NCBI GenBank assembly: GCA_964453995.1
Contig: CAYVQC010000011.1
Location: 1-64,000, forward strand
Length of the DNA stretch: 64,000 bases
From: SKVR01 sp964453995
Lineage (GTDB): Bacteria; Bacteroidota; Bacteroidia; Bacteroidales; UBA7960
Direction: 5' to 3'
This document shows, piece by piece, positions 26,301-34,716 of the stretch; the stretch's first letter is position 1, and the number at the start of each line of letters is the position of its first letter. A program made the translations under genes and the position numbers. The notes beneath the pieces are model-generated. The model was not told the DNA's origin. It saw nothing but the letters and a program-made list of their open reading frames with translations, and searched no databases.

Positions 26301-28589
26301 TGAAGACTGATTGTTTTCAGGCAACTGATCGGCAGCCAACTCTACCATGGCGTAAACAGAGGTAGAGTCCGGTTCTCCAGTTGCGGGGGTCCATGCCAGC
26401 TGGTAATCAATAGTTTGCGAAAAATCAATGGGTAGCCCATCAGCAGACGCCAGTTCAGTACCATCTTCCTTCATCAGTTTTACAGAATAATCGTTTTGGC
26501 TCAGGGCGCCCAGGTTGCGTACCTGTATAGTGTAAAAGTTTTCGACTCCCTGGGTGGGAAATTTGCTCCCATCAATGGCAACGGCCTTCAGATCATGATC
26601 GAAAACCGGCTCAATGATTATATCGTCAACATCCCATTCGTACAGGGCAAAATTATCCCCGGAAAAACGCAATGCTAACCTCATTGACTCAACAAGAGGC
26701 GGTATATCCACAAAAACTTCCTCATCAGTAGCAGGAACATCCCCATCCACATCCTGCTCAAATACTGCTTGCCAGGTATTGCCATCATCAAAGGAAACTT
26801 CAACTCCAATGTTTGCATCCACAAAATCCATCCACTCGCTCAGAAAATGCTTCCACAATATCCTCACCCTGGTAAAACCCTGTGTATCTACAGACCGGCT
26901 GATCAGGCGGGCAGTTCCTTCAAAATGAGGCAGATAGTCGAGCCGCATCTGCGGAATGACGCCACCGGCGGTGTTTTCATCAATGGTTCGCCAATTGATC
27001 TGCTGACCGTCGGTTTCAACATGCCAGCCCGGGGGAACCTTGTATACAGGGTAATTAAAATTTTCAAAGAACAAGAAATGACCTGGTTGAAGCAGTGCCA
27101 CATTGGAGAAGTCGCTTCCGCCCACACCTTGTGGGTTTTCTGCCTGCACCAGGTAATAATAGTTCCCTATTTCCGGTACAGCAGTGTCGAGAAATTGATT
27201 TGCAGTAATCTGGGATACCAGAGTATCATTTCCGGGCATCCTGATGATGGTGTATGTTGTTTCCGCCGGATCGATGTAGCCTCCATAAAGACCTGTTGCA
27301 GGTACGTTCCAGGAAATGAGGCCATCATCATCCTGGGCAGTAAGAATGATAGAAGAAGGTGATGCCGGTGTATCGAAGCCCACAAAAGGATACGCACTGG
27401 TTTTAGCACCCTGCCCCTGTTCATTGATACCATACACACGGTACCAGTAAGATCCTTCTTCTTCGATCTGATAGTCGGTGAAAGACATGGCAGCTCCTGG
27501 GGTAGGGTTTTCAATGGTATGGATCACAGTGCCATTGCGCTCTATCACCACATCTGTAAGTTGTGTAAGAATTTCTCCGTTGAACTGCAGGGAAGGGTTA
27601 TTCCACGAAAGGGAAACATGCATCTGGCCCAAATCGCCGGGTTGTGCGGTAAAAGCAGAAACAGCAGCTGGTGCAGTGGGTTGTGCCCAGCTGTAAGGAA
27701 TGGCAAATCCGGCTACCTGGGCATAGTAGGAACCAATAAATGTTTCCTGTGCATTTTGGGTATTGATGGTATACAGCGCACCACCCAGCAACCCGTTGAA
27801 TAAGGTTCCGTAGAGAATCCCATTGTCACGGTCAAAAGCCAGGTCTTGTGCATAGTTAATATTCAGGTCCAGTTGGCCGATCCATGTTCCCTGCCCCGTT
27901 GCAGGATTTACCGAAAACAGGCCATTGTTATCGATCTTCAGGGCATAAAGATTGCCCGCATTATCACCGGCCAGCCCGATCACAATGCCATCGGTGATGT
28001 TACCCACAAGTGTAGCAGCCCCGTTTTGCAGGTCAATGGTAAAAAGTGCCGACATTTCGCCCAGAATCCCTGAGGCATACATGGTACTCGTTAGTGGATC
28101 ATAGGCCAGGCTGGTAAGGCTATAACCTGTATATCCAACAAGGTTGTATTCACCTGAGACAGGGTTGATGGTATACAACCCCGATGTTGAACTGGAGTGA
28201 CTTACCGCATACCAGATATCGTCGGCAATATCTGCACCCGCCATCCAAAGGGTTTCACCATCTACCTGGGAAACAGAAGATAGTGCCCCCGTATTCAGGT
28301 CAATGCCCACAGGACCTTCGGGTGTATCAGAAACTCCCTGGCTAACCACCCAACCATAAGCCTGGTGGTTGTTGCGCAAGCGGGGGAATAAGTTTTCGGA
28401 AGAAGTTCTCTCGCCCTGGTAAACATAACGGGTGGCCGCGGGTGGATCTGCCTCAGTGGAATTATGTCTTTCTACGCGCACATGTGTGCCAAGCTTTTCT
28501 TGTTCTGCAGGGAACTGTGTGTAGTTATCCTGACCATACATAAAAAAGCTCAGGACAAAAAATGAACAGAGGAATAAAATTTTCTTCAT
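23301..28589 (-). CDS. Giant T9SS-secreted multidomain protein (beta-propeller, Ig/FN3, anchor-J, CarboxypepD-reg)
   Basis: A secreted protein of 1762 residues. Signal peptide M-K-K-I-L-F-L...F-M-Y-G-Q; then a propeller-like region with repeated I-N-P/N-T-x-T-G and L-A-x-D turns (about 70-300), Ig/FN3-like domains (about 305-500), a concanavalin-like 'choice-of-anchor J' lectin-type domain (about 505-660: F-F-E-N-F-N...P-P-G-W-H-V, D-D-I-I-I-E-P), a second beta region, two carboxypeptidase-regulatory-like repeats (about 985-1140: G-T-I-S-G-I-V-S-D-G and V-S-G-T-V-E-G-N), more FN3-like domains, and a C-terminal T9SS sorting tail (M-Y-P-N-P-A-T through I-I-H-K-L-I-L-Q). No protease triad is visible; likely an adhesive or substrate-binding surface protein. 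Confidence 0.9.
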   Translation of the reverse strand: MKKILFLCSFFVLSFFMYGQDNYTQFPAEQEKLGTHVRVERHNSTEADPPAATRYVYQGERTSSENLFPRLRNNHQAYGWVVSQGVSDTPEGPVGIDLNTGALSSVSQVDGETLWMAGADIADDIWYAVSHSSSTSGLYTINPVSGEYNLVGYTGYSLTSLAYDPLTSTMYASGILGEMSALFTIDLQNGAATLVGNITDGIVIGLAGDNAGNLYALKIDNNGLFSVNPATGQGTWIGQLDLNINYAQDLAFDRDNGILYGTLFNGLLGGALYTINTQNAQETFIGSYYAQVAGFAIPYSWAQPTAPAAVSAFTAQPGDLGQMHVSLSWNNPSLQFNGEILTQLTDVVIERNGTVIHTIENPTPGAAMSFTDYQIEEEGSYWYRVYGINEQGQGAKTSAYPFVGFDTPASPSSIILTAQDDDGLISWNVPATGLYGGYIDPAETTYTIIRMPGNDTLVSQITANQFLDTAVPEIGNYYYLVQAENPQGVGGSDFSNVALLQPGHFLFFENFNYPVYKVPPGWHVETDGQQINWRTIDENTAGGVIPQMRLDYLPHFEGTARLISRSVDTQGFTRVRILWKHFLSEWMDFVDANIGVEVSFDDGNTWQAVFEQDVDGDVPATDEEVFVDIPPLVESMRLALRFSGDNFALYEWDVDDIIIEPVFDHDLKAVAIDGSKFPTQGVENFYTIQVRNLGALSQNDYSVKLMKEDGTELASADGLPIDFSQTIDYQLAWTPATGEPDSTSVYAMVELAADQLPENNQSSSIQVVTQPANTWAVSIGNGDFLTRDPYNFIMHHSLNQTIYYKEEIAMGGGQITAIQYYNDFKVDYMEKSIKIWMGETQEENLVQGWIDPSDLTLVFDGTVDFPEGQNSILIELNTPYDYNGGNLVIYNSKADDVWTGLQNFSNTVDEGSYRGRRANRDNNPFDPMNPDLAGTAVHHFPNITMFFSTDGMGTISGIVSDGENPLEGVIVKPLETHIEVSTHNDGSFQLPYLPEGNYELQFSKYGYETLIMEGVVVTAGGNTVTNATIAMLDEFTVSGTVEGNDALIVSNALVTLDGPGLFTTYTGEDGVFAMENVFEGLYTLTIEASGYDLFIQEDVQITEDTALGALVMIKTLGFPGALSIDMDQEGEGDALLSWYLGFNREFRWDEGVVTGQLGANNGTTGSVLGSVHRHRATLTEMSWYLTDVGGPHLNVSVWVIGLDENGHPDRQNILYFMSNVPNVDLQWNTYEFSTPVHAPNGFLIGVSHNGFIGLGMDSGNDEEWGFQELTHYVTTDINSVDFSPIENYDFYRNFAIRAYGADFEELEFGNAMATITDEPIEENFFSFFELAQERVIGNPRTDCAGSNAHKDLQGYNIFLNDLENPVAENVTATQYLFEALAEGDYLAGVQSVYPTGTSDVVTLAFEMLHGVPVTIMVETNSGDNPNGAQVLLTSNENEQDTYAQVVGPDGQAFFHNVYKGNYTLQVSRDHFHQYLATVEIQDSLVYTVVLEEILAEPVGLEITTQGLEPGEALFSWSNEAPKALLEYTVYLNNVPVVQEYTETSYLFTGLPAGQHTAGVKAHYTTGHSQMVSLAFTIEEMPDLTKPVTFTVLDQSQTYQSLHIKGEMTTPQWEDVSLSQGPPHFWTVTLNVLPGTYQWGITEDDGTENGIWLLPEGENLTFTLHDDGSITGSVSYILTALGWNETEGHHFIMYPNPATTLVNIENKDVITQVQIIDVSGRVVWYDRPMSVHYQVQVDKMDRGIYFVHVVTSNQLIIHKLILQ

Positions 28590-28898
28590 TGGGATAGTTT
28601 TATGTTTTTCAGTTATTTCAGGGGTGATAATATCGTGCGGATTGGTTCATATAATCAGCCTTACCACTATACCCAGGGCATTGGTATCGGGATGAAGCAA
28701 GCTAATTTTTCAGATATTAAAAGGAAAGCCTGTGCGCCCAGACCCACAGGCTTCCCGAGTATTCTTTACAAAATACTTAGTCCACTCCAACACTGCAAAA
28801 CCCCCACTCTGCATTTACAGGAAGTTCGCAGCATATTACAATTCTTATAATTATAACGAAGTCCATAATAGGAGTGATCTGATCTAAATACCAGTATT
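28590..28898. other. 309-base intergenic region between the two T9SS genes
   Basis: No gene seen. It contains the terminator for the upstream gene (28717-28755). No consensus -7 box was found before the 1762-residue gene. Confidence 0.6.
28717..28755 (-). terminator. Terminator of the 1159-class T9SS gene
   Basis: Arms GGAAAGCCTGTG (28723-28734) and CACAGGCTTCC (28745-28755) pair with one bulge; on the minus strand TTTTAAT follows. Confidence 0.7.
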
Positions 28899-31800
28899 CT
28901 ATCTATCCAAAATAAGCAGCCTGTTGCGGTAAACAGTATTGTTGATGCTGATCTCGTAGAAGTATACACCTTCTCCCAGCAAACTGCCGTCGGATGAACG
29001 ACCGTTCCAGCGGTATTCATTCACACCAGCCTGAAATGTAAGATTGTTAATCCGGTGCACCACCCTCCCGTTGCTGTCATAAAAAGTGAAGGAAACAGGG
29101 CTGTCCTGTACAAGCGAAAATACTATCCGGGTATGATCGCTAAAGGGGTTGGGATAGCAAAATGCTTCGGCCAGATAGGGATTGATAAGGTCTGCATAGG
29201 TTCCATCGGGGCTCATTTCGATGTTGAGGGCGATATTTTCATCTACCACAACAAAATCACCGGTGTAATCGTAATATCCTTCCCTGGTAGCAATAAAATC
29301 ATAGTTGCCGGGATTGAGTACGGCAGTTACCAGTCCATTTGCATCGGTATTAAGGGTAATATCACCCGGTGTGATTACAATGGCTACATTTTCCAGGGGA
29401 ACAGGAGTTTCTTCATCGCTGGTAACATTGAAAATAACATTGTAAACAGGTTCGCTAGAGACAAGCTCCACATCTACCTGGATATCAGAATCTACCACCA
29501 CAAAAAAATCACTTACCGTAGTATACCCGTTTTTGCTAACGGTAAAGGCATATGTACCAGCAAACATGTCTGCCATAGCCATACCATCTGCATCAGTTTC
29601 CAGTACAATTTCATCAGAAGGGACGGAAATAGTAGCACCATCAACAGGTGCGCCATTTTCATCAGTTACCTGGAAGGTTACATTGTAAAGGATAGGATCA
29701 CCGCTTGGGCCGCCCGTATAGACCCCTATGTAGCCATTTCTCAGGCCGGCTACCACTTCCATGGTTCCGTTTCCTACCACATCGGGTATAGCACCCAATG
29801 CATCTACAGCGTCAGGCATGGGCATTTCCTTTAGTATATCGCCATCGGCGCCATCCAGAAAATATACAAAGTTGTTGTTGAACAGGGTACCTACAGCAAT
29901 CTCATTAGTACCATCCCCGGTCATATCACGAAGGACGGCAATATTCCAGCTTTGATCTTCGATGGGCGTATTCCACAAAATCTGGCCGTCCAGTCCTGAA
30001 ATGGCTACAGCAGTATGCACTGAAGAATAGGCAGGTACTATGTCAGAAAACCCATCATTATTAAGGTCTCCGGCGGCCCAGAAATCCAGAATAAGGGCAT
30101 TCCCCAGGGATCCTGAGTATTCCATTGTTCCATCGGTAGCATCCATGAGGTAATAAACCCCGTTAAAACTTCCGGCAATAATATCAGGAATACCATCCTC
30201 AGTGATATCACTGATCTGTTCCAGGGCCCACACGGCGGTACCGGCAGTGGTATACTCCCAAAGTATCGCTCCATTGATGCCGTTGATACCTAACACCCGG
30301 CCTTGTTGGCCCACACTGGTAGCACCGGCCACTACATCCGGTATTCCGTCGTTATTGAAATCTTCCACGGCTAGTACAGCATAGCCTGCAGCATTAAGAG
30401 GCGTATCCCAAATTACTTCGCCGTTTTGGCCGTTGAGCAGGAAGATCCTTTTGGGGCCGTTACCCAGGTTGTCATCACCGGTTGCTGCCAGCACATCCAG
30501 GAAGCCATTGCCATTGAAGTCGTATTTCACATCAACCATATACACCCAACCACCATCACCATACATTGCACTGGTTTCAAACCGCCAGATAATTTCTCCG
30601 GTAGCAGAAGAAAGAGCGGTAACAGCGCGGTCGCCCCAGGCGGTTCCCACAATAATATCAGGAATACCATCTTCATCCGCATCGCTTCCCAGTGCCAGGG
30701 CTTTGGGATATTCGGCCGTTCCCAGCTCTTTTTGCCACAACACATCAGCATCGCCCGAAGCATTGCCATTAAATGCCCGAATGATGTTGTCTCTCGAACT
30801 AACAATTACATCCTGAAAACCATCATTGTTAACATCAGGAATAGCCATGATTGCCTTGGCTTGTGAACTGGATTCCTGGATCTGGTAATCCCATACCAGG
30901 TCACCAATAGGCATATCTAATTCCTCGGAAATCCCGGTGAGATTAACCACCACAACTGCCTGATCGCTGTTTACTGAAACAGCAGCTTCAGAGGTTACTT
31001 CACCAGCCACAGAAGGCTGAAACCAAATAGGTACTTTTACACTATCTACAGGTTCCAGGGTAATGGGAAAAGAAACCATATGCCCCAGCCAGTAATGGTC
31101 GTCTTCCACATCGATGGCAGAGATTACCAGGTCGGCATCACCCATATTGGCCAGGTGCAGGTATTGTTTGTTGGAAGAATTAAGACGTACAATACCATAA
31201 TCTATCTCTTGCACGGTTTCAAGAAATGGTCCTGATGCCAGTCCGATGCCATTAAGGGTAATATTCGTATTGGGTGTATTAGGGTCGTTGGACTGAATTT
31301 CCACCACTGTTTCATAAATACCAGTTTCTACAGGAGAGAATACCACATCAATGATTATTTCGCCGTCTGCAGGGACAGCAACAGGAAAAGTCTGATCTGT
31401 TGCAAAAGGTACGTTTTCAGGAAAAACCATATCATCCAGTACCAGCTCGCCATCACCGGTATTAGCAACAGTCATACTCCATGTAGCAGTATTGCCAACC
31501 GTTACGTTTTCATAGTCATGTGCTTCAGGAACAGAAATTACGGGGGTACCTGCACCAGAAAGATTAACCTTGTAGAGAAAACTTTCGTTTGTTGCAGTGC
31601 GTGTTACATACCAAAGATAAGTACCGTCAAATACCACCCCGGAAGTTCTTTGGTCAGAACCGGGATACGTGGCAATGAGAGAACCATCGGGATTCACATG
31701 ATGCAGTTGGGACGAATTGTATTCTGCTATCCAAAGAGTATTATCCTGTATGGCAATATCCCAGGGTTGATCGGTAGGAGGAACAAAGCTGCTTACCTCC

Positions 31801-32309
31801 TCCCATACGTCACCATTTTGGGAAAGATGATGTATCGTACCGGGATCAGGATAGTATGTATTGACCCAGAAATCGCCATCATCATAGGCGATACCCGACA
31901 TATAGGTGTTGGGAAGGTCGAACTGCTCCAGGATATCTCCGGTGTTACTTAATTTAAAAGCAAAAGCAGGTGCTGAAGCGGTAGTACGATCGATGGACCA
32001 AAGATACTCCCCGTCCCAGGTAAGACCATAGGCATCATCATGTGGTCCGGTAATAAACAATTCATTGGTACCAGTGGCAGGATCGAAACGGTAGATATGT
32101 TCTCCTACATTGCCACCATAGGAGCCAATATAAATGTATTGTCCATCCCAGGCAAGGCCTGATGCATGAGAGTTTACAGGATAGACGGCAACCACCGACC
32201 ATTGTCCGTTTTCATCGTCGCGGGGTTGCACATTATGATTGCCAGCCTTTGCGAGCCATGCCCCGCAAAACAGCAATACCATTGAAATAAAAATGTAGTT
32301 CTTTTTCAT
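28899..32309 (-). CDS. T9SS-secreted FG-GAP/VCBS-repeat protein with choice-of-anchor D domains
   Basis: A protein of 1136 residues starting at M-K-K-N-Y-I-F (the longer frame to 32378 adds a non-signal N-terminus). The signal peptide ends W-L-A-K-A-G. An N-terminal propeller-like region (about 30-260: S-G-L-A-W-D-G-Q-Y-I-Y, L-T-W-D-G-E-Y-L-W) precedes two ASPM/SPD-2/Hydin-type 'choice-of-anchor D' Ig domains (about 265-475: D-P-N-T-P-N-T-N-I-T-L-N-G-I-G), then a seven-blade FG-GAP/VCBS propeller with D-x-N-x-D-G calcium motifs (D-V-N-N-D-G, D-A-D-E-D-G, D-F-N-N-D-G; about 485-830), two carboxypeptidase-regulatory-like repeats, and a C-terminal T9SS tail (Y-P-N-P-F-S, L-L-G-E-G-V-Y-F-Y). Integrin-like calcium-binding surface protein. 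Tandem with the 1762-residue protein. Confidence 0.9.
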   Translation of the reverse strand: MKKNYIFISMVLLFCGAWLAKAGNHNVQPRDDENGQWSVVAVYPVNSHASGLAWDGQYIYIGSYGGNVGEHIYRFDPATGTNELFITGPHDDAYGLTWDGEYLWSIDRTTASAPAFAFKLSNTGDILEQFDLPNTYMSGIAYDDGDFWVNTYYPDPGTIHHLSQNGDVWEEVSSFVPPTDQPWDIAIQDNTLWIAEYNSSQLHHVNPDGSLIATYPGSDQRTSGVVFDGTYLWYVTRTATNESFLYKVNLSGAGTPVISVPEAHDYENVTVGNTATWSMTVANTGDGELVLDDMVFPENVPFATDQTFPVAVPADGEIIIDVVFSPVETGIYETVVEIQSNDPNTPNTNITLNGIGLASGPFLETVQEIDYGIVRLNSSNKQYLHLANMGDADLVISAIDVEDDHYWLGHMVSFPITLEPVDSVKVPIWFQPSVAGEVTSEAAVSVNSDQAVVVVNLTGISEELDMPIGDLVWDYQIQESSSQAKAIMAIPDVNNDGFQDVIVSSRDNIIRAFNGNASGDADVLWQKELGTAEYPKALALGSDADEDGIPDIIVGTAWGDRAVTALSSATGEIIWRFETSAMYGDGGWVYMVDVKYDFNGNGFLDVLAATGDDNLGNGPKRIFLLNGQNGEVIWDTPLNAAGYAVLAVEDFNNDGIPDVVAGATSVGQQGRVLGINGINGAILWEYTTAGTAVWALEQISDITEDGIPDIIAGSFNGVYYLMDATDGTMEYSGSLGNALILDFWAAGDLNNDGFSDIVPAYSSVHTAVAISGLDGQILWNTPIEDQSWNIAVLRDMTGDGTNEIAVGTLFNNNFVYFLDGADGDILKEMPMPDAVDALGAIPDVVGNGTMEVVAGLRNGYIGVYTGGPSGDPILYNVTFQVTDENGAPVDGATISVPSDEIVLETDADGMAMADMFAGTYAFTVSKNGYTTVSDFFVVVDSDIQVDVELVSSEPVYNVIFNVTSDEETPVPLENVAIVITPGDITLNTDANGLVTAVLNPGNYDFIATREGYYDYTGDFVVVDENIALNIEMSPDGTYADLINPYLAEAFCYPNPFSDHTRIVFSLVQDSPVSFTFYDSNGRVVHRINNLTFQAGVNEYRWNGRSSDGSLLGEGVYFYEISINNTVYRNRLLILDR

Positions 32310-32403
32310 GCGAGTGATTGTTTGGTTTGAGTTTAATGAATTGTGTGTATTCCGGTTGTATCGTAATGGAAAATGCAAAGCCTATCCTTAAGGCAGGATA
32401 TGA

Positions 32404-32580
32404 TTACAGTAAAAATGTGCTTATGAATGAATAGAGTTTTTCCTTTGAAATGTTAAGCCGGTTATAATGAATCGCGGAGCGAATCCCATTATATGTTAAA
32501 TCCCTGGTTTTTGCGATCTCCATACACCTCCTTTTATTCAGTACAATAACTTTAGGAGCTATAAAGCCGTTGAAACCCAT
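32404..32580 (-). CDS. Probable small 58-residue ORF with its own promoter
   Basis: A minus-strand frame of 58 codons, M-G-F-N-G-F-I-A-P-K ... S-F-I-S-T-F-L-L, ending at TAA (32404). A full -7 consensus TACTTTTG lies at 32613-32620, putting the expected transcript start about 25 bases before the ATG at 32580. An internal ATG at 32523 directly follows AAAAGGAGGTGT, a strong but closely spaced Shine-Dalgarno-like run, and could give a 39-residue form. The product is basic and helix-prone (R-D-L-T-Y-N-G-I-R-S-A-I-H-Y-N-R). No family recognised. It may be a leader peptide or an independent small protein upstream of the T9SS gene. Confidence 0.4.
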   Translation of the reverse strand: MGFNGFIAPKVIVLNKRRCMEIAKTRDLTYNGIRSAIHYNRLNISKEKLYSFISTFLL

Positions 32581-32612
32581 AGTTTTTGGTTTTGGAACAT
32601 CCCTAATCAGAC

Positions 32613-32620
32613 CAAAAGTA
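32613..32620 (-). promoter_or_regulatory. -7 box upstream of the small ORF and T9SS gene
   Basis: The minus strand reads TACTTTTG, matching TAnnTTTG. It lies 33 bases before the small ORF and about 300 bases before the FG-GAP T9SS gene. Confidence 0.45.
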
Positions 32621-32969
32621 GAAAAAATTCCTTAAATTGGACGGATTTGAGTACAATATCGAGAATGTGTGTGCCCCACAAACATAAAGCAAGATTTCAT
32701 ATTAAACAATAAGGGTTAGGTGGTATTTGAAAAAAAGAAACATAAGTGTTGGCACTGATATACCCATCTTGGTTTGGAGCTAATACTGCACCTGACGTTC
32801 ATTGACTCTGCACTGCAGGATGATGAAAATGTGGTGATTGGGATTGACACGCATGATTACTCCGGTCGGTTTTTTAATGCTCAGATGGGCAGGCGGCATA
32901 GTGTGTTCCTCCGGGCTGAGAAGAAACCAAGTCAGGATGCAAGCTGAAGCCTTGCCCCAACTACGCCTT
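32621..32969. other. Intergenic region with a coding-like open stretch
   Basis: No convincing gene. On the plus strand, frame 32759-32947 is open without an ATG near its start and reads like degraded protein (V-V-I-G-I-D-T-H-D-Y-S-G-R-F-F-N-A-Q-M-G), ending at TGA. It may be a gene remnant; otherwise nothing seen. Confidence 0.3.
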
Positions 32970-33278
32970 TTATATGCTTTGCCAGAGGAGTTTTATCAGA
33001 AAAAAAAACAACCACACTGCCGCAACAGAAGCCAGTGTGGTAGCAATGATAACCTTCACCATCCTTTTGAATTCATTTTTACGATTAAAGGCAATTTGTT
33101 CACGAATGGCTTTTAACTGGGCAGGGGTGGCTTTGTAGTAATCGATATTCTTATCACTGAAGACCTGCAGATACTCATTTTTTACCTTTGTAAAGTAAAA
33201 GCGCTTCCTGCGCCTGGCCGATTCATTCACCCGCAACCGGGCAATCATATCAACAATATGTCCTGCTCCTCCTGTCAT
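32970..33278 (-). CDS. Small C-terminally anchored membrane protein, unknown function
   Basis: A 102-residue protein. The first two thirds are highly basic and polar (A-R-R-R-K-R-F-Y-F-T-K-V-K-N-E-Y), followed by one hydrophobic segment (about residues 75-97, V-K-V-I-I-A-T-T-L-A-S-V-A-A-V-W-L-F-F-F). The N-in tail-anchored layout is clear; family unknown. It lies 52 bases downstream of the small barrel gene on the same strand, probably co-transcribed. Confidence 0.6.
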   Translation of the reverse strand: MTGGAGHIVDMIARLRVNESARRRKRFYFTKVKNEYLQVFSDKNIDYYKATPAQLKAIREQIAFNRKNEFKRMVKVIIATTLASVAAVWLFFFLIKLLWQSI

Positions 33279-33330
33279 AAGAAAAGTTTCAATACGTTAT
33301 TATATGGGGAAGACAGTGAAATATACAAGC

Positions 33331-33855
33331 TTAAAAGTAGAAAGTAGCCATAATTACCGGAGCCAGTTCAAAGCCAAATCCTCCAGGATTATTAAATCGC
33401 ATGGACCTTTCATCAGATTGAATAAAGCTTCCCTGAAGTTCCATTCCCACACTAAACTGGCGGGCAAAAAAATACTCTATTCCAAAAGTTGCTCCTGCAA
33501 AGAGATCACTACGCACTTCGTTATCCAGTTCCTCCTCACTGGCAGGAACCAATAGCATACTCCCCACCCTGAAACCAAAATAATAGGAGATATCATCAAT
33601 TTTAAGGTAGTGCCTTGTGGCAATGCCAACGGTGGCATCAAGCTTATCCTTCTGGAAATAGACAAACCCAAGTACAGGAGTTACAACAAATCTGTCTGTA
33701 AGCCAATAAGGTATAAGAAATCCCCATTGCGATTGGTGAAGGCTAATGGTCATGCCCACCCTGTCCTGGTTATTTACACCCACAGCAGGATGTTGTGCCT
33801 GGACATAAAAACTAATGAATAGCAAAAAAACTATTGGAATGAGTTTCTTGGGCAT
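33331..33855 (-). CDS. Small outer-membrane beta-barrel protein
   Basis: A 174-residue protein with a signal peptide (M-P-K-K-L-I-P...F-Y-V-Q-A-Q) and alternating beta strands throughout, ending in an aromatic C-terminus (A-P-V-I-M-A-T-F-Y-F), as in eight-stranded OmpA/OmpX-like barrels of Bacteroidota. No ligand or enzymatic residues evident. Candidate promoter TAACTTTG (minus strand) at 33902-33909. Confidence 0.75.
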   Translation of the reverse strand: MPKKLIPIVFLLFISFYVQAQHPAVGVNNQDRVGMTISLHQSQWGFLIPYWLTDRFVVTPVLGFVYFQKDKLDATVGIATRHYLKIDDISYYFGFRVGSMLLVPASEEELDNEVRSDLFAGATFGIEYFFARQFSVGMELQGSFIQSDERSMRFNNPGGFGFELAPVIMATFYF

Positions 33856-33901
33856 AAGCGAAAATTTTTAACAAAACAATATGGCTTGCAAATGCAGATT
33901 A

Positions 33902-33909
33902 CAAAGTTA
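33902..33909 (-). promoter_or_regulatory. -7 box for the small barrel gene
   Basis: The minus strand reads TAACTTTG, matching TAnnTTTG, 46 bases upstream of the ATG; a TTTG lies 15 bases further up. Confidence 0.45.
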
Positions 33910-33946
33910 TGATAATCCAAATACCAAACAATCGGTAATATCACCA

Positions 33947-33994
33947 AGAAAAAAACACGGGGTTTAAGATGCTCAGGCATACATCTTAAACCCC
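33947..33994 (-). terminator. Terminator after the NTF2-fold gene
   Basis: Perfect 12-base arms (GGGGTTTAAGAT at 33959-33970, ATCTTAAACCCC at 33983-33994); on the minus strand the stem is followed by a T-rich run (33957-33947). Confidence 0.9.
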
Positions 33995-34045
33995 GCAAAA
34001 GAACTTTAAAAATTCGATACTACTCTTTAATGGTAAGGATTTTGG

Positions 34046-34513
34046 CTATGATAAAGACTCGTCTTTGACCCCTATGAGAGAGCAATGATAGCGAGACTCT
34101 TTCCATTCACTGCCTTCTTTTTTCCATATGATGGTAGATATCACACTGAATCTCATTCGCTTAGCTCCTACAACAAACATTTGGTCAAAATCGACCACGC
34201 AATAACCCATATCATTTCGTTTCAGAGCTTCATAATTGGTGATCTCCGACCAGGTTAGGGCATTCATGGCCTTAAGTTTTCCAAACAAACCGGTAAACCA
34301 GTTTTCCCAGCCTTCGCGGTCGCGAATGATCTCCGCTCCCCCTTCGGTGTTGATATCAATGATACCAAAATCATCATTACAGATTTGTGATAACCGGTCA
34401 AAATTATGATCCCTTACACAGTCGAGCAATTCAACAGTAAGGTCAAAAAAGGGTTTTTGTTTCATTGCTTCCGGATAAGCAATGGTGTCTACTTTTTCTA
34501 AGAAATCGATCAT
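34046..34513 (-). CDS. SnoaL-like / NTF2-fold protein
   Basis: A 155-residue cytosolic protein with the NTF2/SnoaL cone pattern: helix F-F-D-L-T-V-E-L-L-D-C-V-R-D-H-N-F-D-R-L, a D-F-G-I-I-D strand, and later strands D-M-G-Y-C-V-V-D-F-D-Q-M and M-R-F-S-V-I-S-T-I-I-W-K. Such proteins are stress-associated or small-molecule-binding; no catalytic set can be assigned. It lies downstream of the rhodopsin gene on the same strand but is separated from it by a terminator, so it is a separate unit. Confidence 0.7.
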   Translation of the reverse strand: MIDFLEKVDTIAYPEAMKQKPFFDLTVELLDCVRDHNFDRLSQICNDDFGIIDINTEGGAEIIRDREGWENWFTGLFGKLKAMNALTWSEITNYEALKRNDMGYCVVDFDQMFVVGAKRMRFSVISTIIWKKEGSEWKESRYHCSLIGVKDESLS

Positions 34514-34609
34514 GACAATATTTTTTATGGTTAAAGAAACTCAGGGGAGGAATAAGAGCATGTAAGCATGTTTTTCAGGATTTGGATCGTGCGCTAAACC
34601 GAGGCAATG

Positions 34610-34691
34610 AAAAAAAAGGTCATGAGGAAAACGACAATAATTTGTTTACAATAAAAATTTGAAGAAACAGATAAGACAAAACCTCATGACC
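34610..34691 (-). terminator. Long-loop terminator after the rhodopsin gene
   Basis: Arms GGTCATGAGG (34618-34627) and CCTCATGACC (34682-34691), perfect 10 bp, with a 54-base loop; on the minus strand a run of eight T follows immediately. Confidence 0.75.
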
Positions 34692-34716
34692 CTTAGATCC
34701 TGGAAAAGATTACTTA

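Noticed and set aside
26769..27362. Plus-strand frame of 197 codons opposite the T9SS gene
   Set aside because: Shadow frame; the minus strand carries clear Ig/FN3 and anchor-J domains.
29055..29834. Plus-strand frame of 259 codons opposite the FG-GAP gene
   Set aside because: Shadow frame; the minus strand encodes calcium-binding repeat blades.
32838..33116. 92-codon plus-strand frame beginning M-G-L-T-R-M-I
   Set aside because: Overlaps the better-supported minus-strand membrane protein and has no motif.
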